42,886 nt of DNA from Variovorax soli NBRC 106424 (GCF_001591385.1 NZ_BCUU01000041.1:1-42886); one strand, 5' to 3'; counted from the stretch's first letter, positions 25,800 to 33,932 are shown. Notes: generated by a model not told the origin, from the letters alone. Translations and numbers: made by a program.

Positions 25800-26833
25800 C
25801 GCGGCGCGGCCACCCGCTCGGTCAGTTCGCGCTCGTCGGGCAGGCGCAGGCCCAGGCCCCGCGCCACGTTGGCGTTGACGCGCACCGAGGCCGGCTTGGC
25901 CGATTCGACCAGCACGCCGGCCGGCGCCAGCGCCAGCTTCTGGCCCATGGCTTGCGCCTGGCGCGCCATCAGCGCCGGTGTGGCCACCGCGGCCGCGAGC
26001 CCGCCGGAGCGCACCATGCCCTCGCTGGCGCCGAACACCGGCAGGCCGGCACCGGCGGCCGCGTGCAGCACCGCGAGCGTGGCGGCCTGGTCGTTGCCGA
26101 TGGCATCGGGCAGCACCATGAGCGCGTCGCTGCCCGAAAGGACGCCGCGCAACGCGCCGGCGATGGACTTGGTGTCCGGCGCGGTGGCCACTTGCAGCGT
26201 CCACTGCCTGCCCGCGGCGCGCTCCAGTTCGGCCAGCAGCGGCTGCGAATCGGCGGTGGTCACCACGCCCAGGCGCCGCCGTTCGGGCAGGGCGGCTTCC
26301 ACCAGCGCCAGCTGGTCGGCCATGGAGGGGTCGCACAACAGCACGCCCACCCGGCGGCCTTCGCGGCGCAGGCCCGGGCTGTCCTTGAGGCTTTCGTACT
26401 GGAGGCGGCTGAGCATGGTCAGCAGCAGCGGTTCGCGGCTGTCGCTCTCGATGGCCGAGCGGGCTGCGCCGGGGCCCACCGCCACCGTCAGTGCGTCACC
26501 ATAGGCGCCGTTGCCCCTGCCCTCGGCGCCGCGCAGGCTGCGCGTGCGCACGCCGGCATTGGCGGCCTGTTCTTCTTCCGCAGACGGGGCGGCCGGCGCC
26601 GCGCCCGGGGCGCCTTCGAGGGGCAGGCGAACCACCTGCATGCGCGCGCCCGGCGCCTGCGTGTCGCGCAGCTGCTGGATGAATTCGGCGCTGGCCGCGC
26701 GGTCGTCGCCGGTGATCACCGTCAGGCGCGTGAGCGCGGCCTGGGCCAGCCCTGGCGGCATGCCGAGCAGCATCAATGCGGGCACCACGGCCCGCAGCGC
26801 GACCAGCGCCACCCCGGAAAGCTTGAAGAACAT
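25796..26833 (-). CDS. ABC-transporter-type substrate-binding protein (ABC_sub_bind-like)
   Basis: The 345-residue product has a signal peptide (FFKLSGVALVALRAVVPALMLLG, cleavage near AQA). Its two-lobed Rossmann-like pattern resembles the uncharacterised ABC substrate-binding family PF04392: ALTVAVGPGAARSAI, RVGVLLCDPSMADQL, LGVVTTADSQPLL, SDALMVLPDAIGND and a late GLPVFGASEGMVRSGGLAA. A Pro/Ala/Glu-rich insert lies at about 75-100. No permease or ATPase gene is adjacent; instead the gene is coupled to the hybrid kinase. It therefore probably delivers a periplasmic signal to the kinase rather than nutrients to a transporter. I chose the ATG at 26833; a TTG 33 bases upstream is in frame. Confidence 0.8.
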   Translation of the reverse strand: MFFKLSGVALVALRAVVPALMLLGMPPGLAQAALTRLTVITGDDRAASAEFIQQLRDTQAPGARMQVVRLPLEGAPGAAPAAPSAEEEQAANAGVRTRSLRGAEGRGNGAYGDALTVAVGPGAARSAIESDSREPLLLTMLSRLQYESLKDSPGLRREGRRVGVLLCDPSMADQLALVEAALPERRRLGVVTTADSQPLLAELERAAGRQWTLQVATAPDTKSIAGALRGVLSGSDALMVLPDAIGNDQAATLAVLHAAAGAGLPVFGASEGMVRSGGLAAAVATPALMARQAQAMGQKLALAPAGVLVESAKPASVRVNANVARGLGLRLPDERELTERVAAPR

Positions 26834-26906
26834 GGGTAAGACAACCCCAAGTTGAGGGTGCTTCAAACTTTAGGGACGCGCCTGTGTTCGCGCGACTAGG
26901 CAGAGG

Positions 26907-26928
26907 GCTTATGTCTTATCAGACAAGC
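26907..26928. promoter_or_regulatory. AT-richer inverted repeat between the two kinase modules
   Basis: GCTT-AT-GTCT, a TATC spacer and AGAC-AAGC form an eight-pair interrupted inverted repeat, centred 85 bases upstream of the substrate-binding-protein start in a 165-base gap that follows the second kinase gene. It is one of the few AT-rich spots nearby and could be a regulator-binding site. No T-tract follows on either strand, so a terminator is less likely. Confidence 0.3.
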
Positions 26929-26998
26929 TTCGCCAAGGCCCGGCGATAGGCCGAACGACATAGTTCACGGGAGGGAGGCGCGCGCTGCTTCAATCGAA

Positions 26999-28927
26999 TC
27001 AAGCGCTGGCGCGCACCGTCGCCAGCTGGGTGGCGATGGCCTGGCGCAGCGCCCGCGGCGACACGGGCTTGTACAGCACCATGATGCCGGCCTGGGCCAC
27101 TTCGCGCAGCCGGTCGGGCTTGGTCTCGCCGGTGACCAGCAGCCGCGCGGTCCCCTCGCGGATGCCGCGCGGGTGGCGCTCCAGCGCGTGCAGCAGGTCC
27201 AGGCCGTTGTCGCCGCCCTGCAGCAGCAGGTCGCTGAGCACCACTTCGGGCGGCTCGTCCCATGCGTCGGCCATGGCCAGCGCCTCGGCGCGCGTCTGCG
27301 CCGCCATCACCTGCGCGCCCCAGCTCGACAGCACCACCTGCAGGCCTTCGAGGATGGTGCGCTCGTCGTCGATGACCAGCACGCGCACGCCTTCCAGGTT
27401 GGCCGGCGCATCCAGCGGTGCGGGCAGGGTGGCGGGCTCCATCGCACCCCCGGCCGCCATCGGCTCGGCGGCGCGCACCAGCAGGCGCACGCCGGTGCCC
27501 TTGCCGGGCACCGAGCGCAGCTCGACCCGGGTGTTGAGCAGCGCGGCCAGCCGTTGCACGGTGGACAGGCCCAGGCCCATGCCGCGCGACATGCCCTGCG
27601 TGCGCTGCGGATCGACCTGGAAGAATTCCTCGAACACGCGCTCCTGGTGTTCCTGCGCAATGCCCACGCCGGTGTCCCACACGTCGATGCGGATGGCGCG
27701 CCCGCGCCGGCGCGCGCCCACCAGCACGCCGCCCTCGTGCGTGTGGCGCAGCGAGTTGGACACCAGGTTGTTCAGGATGCGCGAGAGCATCACGTAGTCG
27801 CAGCGCACCCAGGCGTCGGTCTTGCGCGCCACCAGGCGCAGCCCCTGCTGCTCGGCCACGGGGCGGAAGTTGCGGCTGATCTCGTCGAACAGGCTGTCCA
27901 GCGGAAAGTCGCTCCAGCGCGGCTGCAGCACGCCGGCATCGAGCTGCGACAGGTTGAGCAGCTCGGAGAACAGCCGGTCCAGCGAATCCACGCATTCGCG
28001 GATGTGGCCGATGCGGGTCAGGCGCACCGGGTCGGTCTCGCCATTGGCCAGCCCGTCGGAAAACAGGGTGAGGGCATGCAGCGGCTGGCGCAGGTCGTGG
28101 CTGGCGGCGGCCAAAAGGCGTGTCTTGGCCTGGCTGGCCAGCTCGAGCTGCTCGTTCTTGCGCGCCAGCTCGGCGGTGGCGTCGCCGATGCGGCTTTGCA
28201 GCATGCGCCGGCTTTCGGCCAGGGCCGAGGCCGCCTGGTTGAAGCCGCTTTGCAGCCGGCGCACTTCGGCCGTGCCGACCACCTCCACCGTGGGGTGTTC
28301 GCCGGCGCCCAGCAGGTCCACCGCCTCGCCCAGGCTGCGTATTGGCGCGCTGATGCGCCGCGCGGCCCACCAGCCGGCCAGGCCCACGCCGACCAGGCTG
28401 GCGCCGGCCACCAGCAGCACGTTGAGGTACACCGCCTTGCGCGCGTCGGCCACGGCGTCCAGGCTGATCTCCACCATCACCTCGCCGGCGCGCTTGCCGT
28501 CTTCGCCCAGCACCGGCGAGATCACGCGCAGGCCTTCGGTGCGCGCCCGGTCGGCGGTTTCGGCGTTGGCCAGGATCTCGCCGTCGTCGGTGCGGATCTG
28601 CACCTGCTGCACATGCGGCTGCGAGGTGCCGGCCACCGCGGTGCGCTGCAGGGCGCGCCGGTCCATCTGGATCAGCGGCGTCTGCGCCAGCGTGGCCACC
28701 TGCAGCGCCACGTTCTGGCCGCTGGCGCGCATCAGCTCGGTCACGTTGGCCAGGTGCTGGCGGGTGAGCACCACGATCGCGCCCACCGTGGCCATGGCCG
28801 CAGGCAGTATCGCCAGCAGCACCAGTTGCTGTGCGAGCGAGAGTCGGGGCAGCCGCTCCAGGACGCGATACGGTCCGCCCAGGATGCGTTGCGCCCGCGA
28901 GAGGGATGGCGTGGGCTGTGCGGACAT
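26999..28927 (-). CDS. Second hybrid sensor histidine kinase with C-terminal receiver domain
   Basis: The 642-residue protein has a first membrane segment at about 31-53 (QQLVLLAILPAAMATVGAIVVL), a periplasmic loop to about 165, a second membrane segment (VLLVAGASLVGVGLAGWWAA) and a HAMP domain (RRISAPIRSLGEAV). It continues with a coiled coil, the phosphoacceptor motif ASHDLRQPLHALTL with H277, an ATPase domain (NLVSNSLRHT, DTGVGIA, GMGLGLSTVQ) and a receiver domain (VIDDERTILEG, phosphoacceptor D566 in LSDLLLQ, KPV). The layout is the same as the kinase 3 kb downstream and its H-box is almost identical, suggesting an ancient duplication. It is divergent from a PhnD-like periplasmic protein, the likely sensory partner. 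No output regulator is adjacent. Confidence 0.93.
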   Translation of the reverse strand: MSAQPTPSLSRAQRILGGPYRVLERLPRLSLAQQLVLLAILPAAMATVGAIVVLTRQHLANVTELMRASGQNVALQVATLAQTPLIQMDRRALQRTAVAGTSQPHVQQVQIRTDDGEILANAETADRARTEGLRVISPVLGEDGKRAGEVMVEISLDAVADARKAVYLNVLLVAGASLVGVGLAGWWAARRISAPIRSLGEAVDLLGAGEHPTVEVVGTAEVRRLQSGFNQAASALAESRRMLQSRIGDATAELARKNEQLELASQAKTRLLAAASHDLRQPLHALTLFSDGLANGETDPVRLTRIGHIRECVDSLDRLFSELLNLSQLDAGVLQPRWSDFPLDSLFDEISRNFRPVAEQQGLRLVARKTDAWVRCDYVMLSRILNNLVSNSLRHTHEGGVLVGARRRGRAIRIDVWDTGVGIAQEHQERVFEEFFQVDPQRTQGMSRGMGLGLSTVQRLAALLNTRVELRSVPGKGTGVRLLVRAAEPMAAGGAMEPATLPAPLDAPANLEGVRVLVIDDERTILEGLQVVLSSWGAQVMAAQTRAEALAMADAWDEPPEVVLSDLLLQGGDNGLDLLHALERHPRGIREGTARLLVTGETKPDRLREVAQAGIMVLYKPVSPRALRQAIATQLATVRASA

Positions 28928-29018
28928 TCTTGGTATCTAATTGTGAGCTACCCTGCCTTCATTGACCACCCGACTTTGGTGGGGGAGGGCGCCAAGGCCC
29001 CGCTTCTGGAGTGACGCG

Positions 29019-30083
29019 ATGCAGTTCACCCGTACCGTTTCCCCGTGCCGTCCGCGGCCGGGCTGGCTGCGCCGCTGGGGCGCGGCCCTGCTTCTTCTTG
29101 TGATGGGGGCGCATGTGGCAGCCGTCGCCCAGACCCACCTGCCGGCGGCGGGCGTGCAGGACGGCCCGATCCGCTTCGGCATCCTGCCGCTGGGCGGCGT
29201 GTTCGAGTCGCGCAACGACTGGGAGCCGCTGCTGGCCGACCTGGCCCGCGTCCTCAACCGGCCGGTGAGCGTGCTCTCGGTCACCTCGTACGACGCGCTG
29301 GACCAGGCCATCAAGCGCAACCAGGTCGACATGGCCTTCCTGTCGGGCCGCATGGCGCTGGATGCGGTCACCCTGCGCGGCATGACGGTGGTGGCGCAGG
29401 TCACGCGCCACGACGGCCTGCCCGGCTACCGCTCGCTGCTGCTGCTGCGCAAGGGCGGCAGCGTGACCACGCTCGAAGATGTGCTGGCGCAGCCCGAGCG
29501 CTGGCGCCTGGCGCGCGGGGAAGCCAAGTCGGTGTCGGGCTTCATCGTGCCGCAGCTGCAGCTGTTCATGCCCGCCGGCATCGCCATGGAGACGCGCTTC
29601 AAGAGCGAATTCGTCGGCACCCACCAGGCCACCGCGCTGGCCGTGGCCAACGGCGAGGCGGACGTGGCCACCAACAACACCGCGGACTTCGAGCGCTTCA
29701 GGCTGCAGTTTCCGGACGAGTCGCAGCGGCTGATCATCGTGTGGCAGTCGGACCTGATCCCGCATGCGCAGATCGTCACGCGCCGCGAGTACCCGCCGGA
29801 GTTCCAGAAGAAGGTGCAGTCCTTCCTTGCCGCGTACGGCCGCACGCCGGGGCCGCGCGGCGACCCGGAGCGCGCGGTGCTCAAGTCGCTGCACGACCTG
29901 GCCGGCTTCCTGCCGGCCGACAACACTTCGCTGCTGCCGGCCGCGAAGCTGGCGCACCAACTCGCGCGCCAAAGCGCGATGAACGCGCAATGGGTCAACG
30001 AGGAGGCCCGCACCGCGCGGCTGGCCAAGGTGGATGCGGAGTTCGCGCAGCAGACGGCGGCGCTGCGCGGCAATTCGCCCTGA
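29019..30083 (+). CDS. PhnD-like phosphate/phosphonate-type periplasmic binding protein
   Basis: This 354-residue protein has a signal segment at about 18-36 (ending AAVAQ) and a PhnD/PBP2-type fold: IRFGILPLGG, an LADLARVLNRPV helix, the NQVDMAFLSGRMALDAV motif in the first lobe, KSVSGFIVPQLQLF in the hinge region, and GEADVATNNTADFERF in the second lobe. This family binds phosphate, phosphite, phosphonates or other anions, and also serves as the sensor partner of some kinases. No transporter genes follow. The ATG at 29019 follows a TGGAG ribosome binding site; upstream in-frame sequence lacks a signal peptide. Divergence from the hybrid kinase (91 bases between starts) suggests shared control. 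Confidence 0.85.
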   Translation: MQFTRTVSPCRPRPGWLRRWGAALLLLVMGAHVAAVAQTHLPAAGVQDGPIRFGILPLGGVFESRNDWEPLLADLARVLNRPVSVLSVTSYDALDQAIKRNQVDMAFLSGRMALDAVTLRGMTVVAQVTRHDGLPGYRSLLLLRKGGSVTTLEDVLAQPERWRLARGEAKSVSGFIVPQLQLFMPAGIAMETRFKSEFVGTHQATALAVANGEADVATNNTADFERFRLQFPDESQRLIIVWQSDLIPHAQIVTRREYPPEFQKKVQSFLAAYGRTPGPRGDPERAVLKSLHDLAGFLPADNTSLLPAAKLAHQLARQSAMNAQWVNEEARTARLAKVDAEFAQQTAALRGNSP

Positions 30084-30231
30084 TGACCGGGACTGCCGCC
30101 GCCGCTGGCGCCTCATCCGCCAGCACTTGTAGGCCTGCGCTCACCGCGTGAGCCCGCGGCCTCCTGCACCGCCGGGCCGCGCGCCACTCCACACTGCGGT
30201 CATCGCAAACCCCCTTCAGGAGCGCACCACC
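30084..30231. other. Non-coding gap before two tiny genes
   Basis: Between the PhnD-like gene and the small membrane gene I see no convincing ORF or terminator. AGGAG at 30218-30222 is the ribosome binding site of the small gene that follows. Any promoter here could not be placed with confidence. Confidence 0.4.
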
Positions 30232-30309
30232 ATGAAAAGCCTCATCCTCTGGCTGTGCGGCGTGCCCATCGGCGTCATCGTTCTGCTCAAGATCTTCGGC
30301 GTGTACTGA
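30232..30309 (+). CDS. Very small single-span membrane protein (25 aa)
   Basis: The 25-residue reading frame starts at an ATG ten bases after an AGGAG ribosome binding site. It is a single hydrophobic segment bracketed by K3 and K20: it begins MKSLILWLCG, has a VPIGVIVLL core and ends KIFGVY. It looks like the single-pass small membrane proteins found across proteobacteria. The stop codon overlaps the next ATG by one base (TGATG), which supports real translation. I cannot assign a function; comparison across related genomes would settle whether it is conserved. Confidence 0.6.
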   Translation: MKSLILWLCGVPIGVIVLLKIFGVY

Positions 30310-30554
30310 TGGCCGCGCATGCCCACATCGAGCCCAATGCGCACATCCGCGGCTTGGTGGAGTTCCGCGCCGGCGACGGACCGATGGTGCGCATTCCGGA
30401 AGGTCCGGTGCAAGTCGTGCTCGCCGAGGACAGCGCCGTCATCCACTGGGAAGAAGGCGGGGCCGCGCTGAACACGGCGATCCCGCGCACCGACTACGAC
30501 GAGCACGTGGAGGCCGGCCGCATCGTCGGGCCGGCCACCGGAGCCGGCGCCTGA
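30309..30554 (+). CDS. Small hypothetical protein (81 aa)
   Basis: The gene begins at the ATG overlapping the stop of the 25-residue membrane protein. The product starts MAAHAHIEPNAHIRG and has the regular alternation of hydrophobic and polar residues typical of a small all-beta or alpha/beta protein (LVEFRAGDG, VQVVLAEDSAVIHWEE). The centre is acidic and the C-terminus is Gly/Ala-rich. No membrane segment, signal or recognised motif is seen. Coupled translation with the membrane peptide suggests a small two-component complex, though this is inference. It is convergent with the symporter gene. Confidence 0.65.
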   Translation: MAAHAHIEPNAHIRGLVEFRAGDGPMVRIPEGPVQVVLAEDSAVIHWEEGGAALNTAIPRTDYDEHVEAGRIVGPATGAGA

Positions 30555-30575
30555 GCGCGGCGCAGGCCGGCAGGC

Positions 30576-30594
30576 ACCGGGTTGCGCGCCCGGT
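30576..30594. terminator. Hairpin between convergent genes
   Basis: ACCGGG (30576-30581) and CCCGGT (30589-30594) form a six-pair stem with a seven-base loop in the 40-base gap between the 81-residue gene and the symporter gene. Its place between two converging stop codons is typical of a shared terminator, but there is no clear T-tract on either strand. Confidence 0.45.
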
Positions 30595-32712
30595 TCAGGC
30601 GCGCTTGAGATCGGGATAGCGCACGTGCTCGACCAACTCCTGCGTCTCCTTCTTCGGCACGCCGGTCATCAGGCTCACCAGGATGATCACCGCGAAGCCC
30701 ACCGGCACGCCGAACAGCCCCGCGGAAATCGGCTGGATGCCCCACCACAGCTCCACCGGGCTGGTCACGCCGAACACGCTGCGCATCCAGGGCTGGGTGA
30801 CGGCCATGTAGTAGAAGGTGATGCCCAGGCCCGCCAGCATGCCCAGCGAGGCGCCCCACTTGTTGGCGCGTTTCCAGAAGATGCCCAGCACCAGCGCCGG
30901 GAAGAAGGCCGCCGCCGCGAAGGAGAAGGCAGCCGACACCAGGAACAGGATGTCCGCCGGTTTCTGCACGGCCACCGCCGCCGCGCACACCGCCACCACC
31001 AGCAGCAGCACCTTGGACATCGCCACGCGGCGCGAGGCCGGCGCGTTCGGGTCGATCATCTTGTAGTACAGGTCGTGCGAGAGCGCGTTGGCGATGGTCA
31101 GCAGCAGCCCGTCCGCGGTGGACAGGGCGGCGGCCAGGCCGCCGGCCGCCACCATGCCCGAGATCACGTACGGCAGCCCGCCGATCTCGGGCGTGGCCAG
31201 CACGATGATGTCCCCGCCGATGCGCATTTCGGAGAGCTGGAAGATGCCGTCCTTGTTCACGTCGCTCACGCTCAGCAGCGCCGGATCCACTGCCGACCAG
31301 TTGGCGATCCAGGCCGGCAGCTTGTCGAAGGGCGTGCCCACCAGCACGTTGAACACCTCGTACTTCACCAGCACCGCCAGGGCGGGCGCGGTGAAGTACA
31401 GCAGGAAGATGAAGAACAGCGACCACGTCACCGATTCGCGAGCCTCGCGCACCGAGGGCGTGGTGTAGTAGCGCATGAGGATGTGCGGCAGCGCGGCTGT
31501 GCCCACCATGAGGCAGAACACCAGCGCCAGGAAGTTGCGCCGCGATTCGTCGAAGGCCTTCTGCGCCGCCGCGTCGCCCTTCGGATCGCCCGCGTAGATC
31601 TGCGCATGGTTGGGCATGCCCGCCAGCGGCCGCGACTGCGCCTCGTTGGATGCCTTGGCGGCGGTCCAGGCCTTGCGGGCCGAGGCCTCGTCCTTGGGCA
31701 CGGCCGCCAGTGCCTTCTGGGCCGCCGCGACCTCGGCCGGCGGGGCGCTGGCGGCCTGCAGGTCCGCCACCTTCTTCTCGGCAGCGGCGCGCTCCGTGGC
31801 CAGCGAACCCGGCAGCGCCTTGATCTTGGCGTCGAACTCGGCGGCGCGCGCCTTGAAGATGCCGGCCACCTCCAGTTCCTTCGGGTCCTTGCGCAACTCG
31901 TCGCCGCGCTTGCTCACCTTCTCGAGCTGGTAGCCGTACACCGCCTGCGGAACCGGGATGTTGGTCTGCTTGACCGAAAGCCAGATCACCGGCACCAGGT
32001 ACGCAATGATCAGGATGATGTATTGCGCCACCTGGGTCCAGGTCACCGCCCGCATGCCGCCCAGGAAGGAGCACACCAGGATGCCGCCCAGGCCCACGAA
32101 GATCCCGACCTCGAAGGCCAGCCCCGACAGCCGCGTCGTGATCAGGCCCACGCCGTAGATCTGCGCCACCACATAGGTGAAGGAGCACAGGATGGCTGCC
32201 ACGATGCCGATGAAGCGCGGCAGGTTGCCTTCGTAGCGCGCGCCCAGGAAGTCCGGAATGGTGAACTGCCCGAACTTGCGCAGGTACGGCGCCAGCAGCA
32301 GGGCCACCAGGCAGTAGCCGCCGGTCCAGCCCAGGATGAAGGCCAGCCCGCCGTAGCCGGTGAGGTAGAGCGTGCCCGCCATGCCGATGAAGGAGGCGGC
32401 GCTCATCCAGTCGGCGCCGGTGGCCATGCCGTTGTAGATGGCCGGAACCCGGCGCCCCGCCACGTAGTACTCGGCTGCGTCGGTGGTGCGGCTCATGATG
32501 CCGATGCCGGCATACAGCGCGACGGTGGCGAACAGGAAGATGAAGCCGATCCAGTTGCGCGGCAGCCCCATCTGCTCGAGCACCGCCAGCACCACGATGA
32601 AGGCGATGAAGCCGCCGGTGTACCAGCCGTACACCTTGTTGAGCTGCTTCTTGAATTGGCCTTTTTCGCCCGCGGTGGGGGCGGCGCCGTGCTCGAAGGT
32701 CAGTCCGGCCAT
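30595..32712 (-). CDS. Sodium/solute symporter large subunit, VC_2705 family
   Basis: This 705-residue member of the solute:sodium symporter family shows AAEYYVAGRRVPAIYNGMATGADWMSAASF, typical of ActP-like carriers, and about 12-13 membrane segments. It is paired with the DUF4212 small subunit directly upstream, as is usual for VC_2705-type carriers of small organic acids (acetate/propionate-like; substrate not shown here). Two features stand out: a hydrophilic, Ala/Lys/Glu-rich insert of about 145 residues (roughly 270-415) between membrane segments, and a textbook EF-hand loop DVNKDGIFQLSE at D484-E495. The start has no strong ribosome binding site of its own and lies two bases from the small subunit stop, implying coupling. 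Confidence 0.9.
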   Translation of the reverse strand: MAGLTFEHGAAPTAGEKGQFKKQLNKVYGWYTGGFIAFIVVLAVLEQMGLPRNWIGFIFLFATVALYAGIGIMSRTTDAAEYYVAGRRVPAIYNGMATGADWMSAASFIGMAGTLYLTGYGGLAFILGWTGGYCLVALLLAPYLRKFGQFTIPDFLGARYEGNLPRFIGIVAAILCSFTYVVAQIYGVGLITTRLSGLAFEVGIFVGLGGILVCSFLGGMRAVTWTQVAQYIILIIAYLVPVIWLSVKQTNIPVPQAVYGYQLEKVSKRGDELRKDPKELEVAGIFKARAAEFDAKIKALPGSLATERAAAEKKVADLQAASAPPAEVAAAQKALAAVPKDEASARKAWTAAKASNEAQSRPLAGMPNHAQIYAGDPKGDAAAQKAFDESRRNFLALVFCLMVGTAALPHILMRYYTTPSVREARESVTWSLFFIFLLYFTAPALAVLVKYEVFNVLVGTPFDKLPAWIANWSAVDPALLSVSDVNKDGIFQLSEMRIGGDIIVLATPEIGGLPYVISGMVAAGGLAAALSTADGLLLTIANALSHDLYYKMIDPNAPASRRVAMSKVLLLVVAVCAAAVAVQKPADILFLVSAAFSFAAAAFFPALVLGIFWKRANKWGASLGMLAGLGITFYYMAVTQPWMRSVFGVTSPVELWWGIQPISAGLFGVPVGFAVIILVSLMTGVPKKETQELVEHVRYPDLKRA

Positions 32713-32713
32713 G

Positions 32714-32971
32714 TCAGTTCTCCTCGGCCACGCCGTGTTCCTGGTCCAGGCGATTCATGTAGCTCGCGTAGAACCAGATGATCAGCACATACACGATCAG
32801 TGCCCCTTGCGCGGCAACCCAGAAGCTGAAGGGCCAGCCGAAGAAGTTGAAGCTCAGGTCGCGGGCGAAATATCCGATCACGAAGGTCACGAAGAACCAC
32901 ACGGCCAGCAGGATGGCGGTGATGCGCAGGTTCTTGTGCCAGTAGTGGCGCTGCGTTTCAGTCAATTCCAT
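32714..32971 (-). CDS. DUF4212 small subunit of the sodium/solute symporter
   Basis: The 85-residue protein matches the DUF4212 family of small symporter subunits: a polar, aromatic start (HYWHKNLRIT) followed by two membrane segments (AILLAVWFFVTFVIGYFA and FWVAAQGALIVYVLIIWFYASYM), then a short acidic tail. Such proteins are encoded immediately before VC_2705-type large subunits and are thought to stabilise or help target the carrier. The AGGAGA ribosome binding site eight bases before the ATG is strong, so this is the likely translational entry point for the pair. Confidence 0.92.
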   Translation of the reverse strand: MELTETQRHYWHKNLRITAILLAVWFFVTFVIGYFARDLSFNFFGWPFSFWVAAQGALIVYVLIIWFYASYMNRLDQEHGVAEEN

Positions 32972-33072
32972 CGCATGTCTCCTACGTTGCTTCTTGCACG
33001 TTGCTGGCCCGAGGGCCGGCGGACCTTGCGGCCACTGCCCTCCGGCGCGAGCCGGCGGACAGCAGGCCCCAA

Positions 33073-33636
33073 CTACGATGCGGCGGCGAGGCCCGTCTCG
33101 CGCTCCAGTTGAGCGGCGATGCGGGGCTCGAAGCCCTGGAGATGCCTGATGATCCGGCGTGCCTCCTCCGGCCGCTGGCAGTCCGCCTGGGCACGCGCCA
33201 GGTGGTACCAGCCGTAGGGGCTCATCGGCTGCAGTTCGGTATTGCGCTGGAGCGCCTGCACGGCTTCTTCGCGGCGGCCCTGGCGCAGCAGGGCCAGGCC
33301 CAGGCCATACCAGGCGCGGTCGAGCTTTGCATCGCGCGCCACGGCCTGGCCGAAGGCGTCCACCGCTTCGCCCAGCTGGCCATCGGCCTCCAGCAGAAAG
33401 CCCAGGTTGAACCAGTCGCCGGCGCTGCGCTGCGGATGCGCGTCCACCAGCCTGCGCGCGTCCTCGATGGCTTCGCCGCGCCGTCCCAGTTGCGCGCGCA
33501 CGAAGCTGCGGCTGGCCAGCGCGTACGCATCGCGCGGCCAGCGCGCGAGCATGTCGCCAAATACGCGCTCGGCCGCTTCCTGCCGGCCCATCAGCAGCCA
33601 GCCCATGGCGCGAAGGCGAAGCAGCCAGTGCGGCAT
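33073..33636 (-). CDS. TPR-repeat protein
   Basis: This 187-residue soluble protein consists of tandem tetratricopeptide repeats of the Sel1/TPR type, for example GRQEAAERVFGDMLARWPRD, GQLGEAVDAFGQAVARDAK and GRREEAVQALQRNTELQP. TPR proteins are scaffolds for protein-protein contact; the partner is not known. The ATG at 33636 overlaps the stop of the YggT-like gene (TGATG) and has GGAAGG upstream; an ATG at 33645 is in frame too. No signal peptide or membrane segment is seen, so it should be cytosolic. A link to assembly of the membrane protein encoded upstream is possible. Confidence 0.8.
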   Translation of the reverse strand: MPHWLLRLRAMGWLLMGRQEAAERVFGDMLARWPRDAYALASRSFVRAQLGRRGEAIEDARRLVDAHPQRSAGDWFNLGFLLEADGQLGEAVDAFGQAVARDAKLDRAWYGLGLALLRQGRREEAVQALQRNTELQPMSPYGWYHLARAQADCQRPEEARRIIRHLQGFEPRIAAQLERETGLAAAS

Positions 33637-33932
33637 CAGCGGCATCCTTCCATGCCCACCCGCAGGCAGAAGTTGACCTTGGCGAGCGTGGCCATCAGCC
33701 AGATCGCCAGCATCAGCAGCAGCGTGGCCAGGGGGATGTGGCGATCGAGCACGACGCGCGGCGTGATGGCCCGCACCACCTTCACGAAGGGGTCCGTCAG
33801 GACTTGCAGCAGCCGGTAGAAGAAGTTCTCCTGGCGCCGCTGCCCGGCCAGCAGGCCAAGCAGCCATTGCCCCACCATCGCCAGGATGGCGATCTCGGCA
33901 ATCAGTTTGACGGACGAGGCGAGCAGAAGCAC
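33636..33932 (-). CDS. YggT-like membrane protein
   Basis: The 98-residue product has two membrane segments (AEIAILAMVGQWLLGLL and PLATLLLMLAIWLMATL) around the loop FYRLLQVLTDPFVKVVRAITPRVVLD. This matches the YggT pattern of a 'teP-x-x-x-x-R-x-iiP' loop between membrane helices. YggT proteins are inner-membrane proteins with roles in cell division, membrane integrity or osmotic adaptation, not settled here. I chose the GTG at 33932 because GGAGG lies four bases upstream; a TTG seven codons earlier would have no ribosome binding site. It is divergent from the zinc-ribbon gene. Confidence 0.75.
   Translation of the reverse strand: MLLLASSVKLIAEIAILAMVGQWLLGLLAGQRRQENFFYRLLQVLTDPFVKVVRAITPRVVLDRHIPLATLLLMLAIWLMATLAKVNFCLRVGMEGCR

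Noticed and set aside
28962..29018. An upstream start for the PhnD-like protein
   Set aside because: The 19 extra residues come before the signal peptide and lack a ribosome binding site, whereas 29019 has TGGAG.
33012..33060. A repeated GCCGGCGGAC in the gap between the symporter small subunit and the TPR gene
   Set aside because: Only two copies of a short GC-rich word in GC-rich DNA; no array, no symmetry, no nearby mobile genes.
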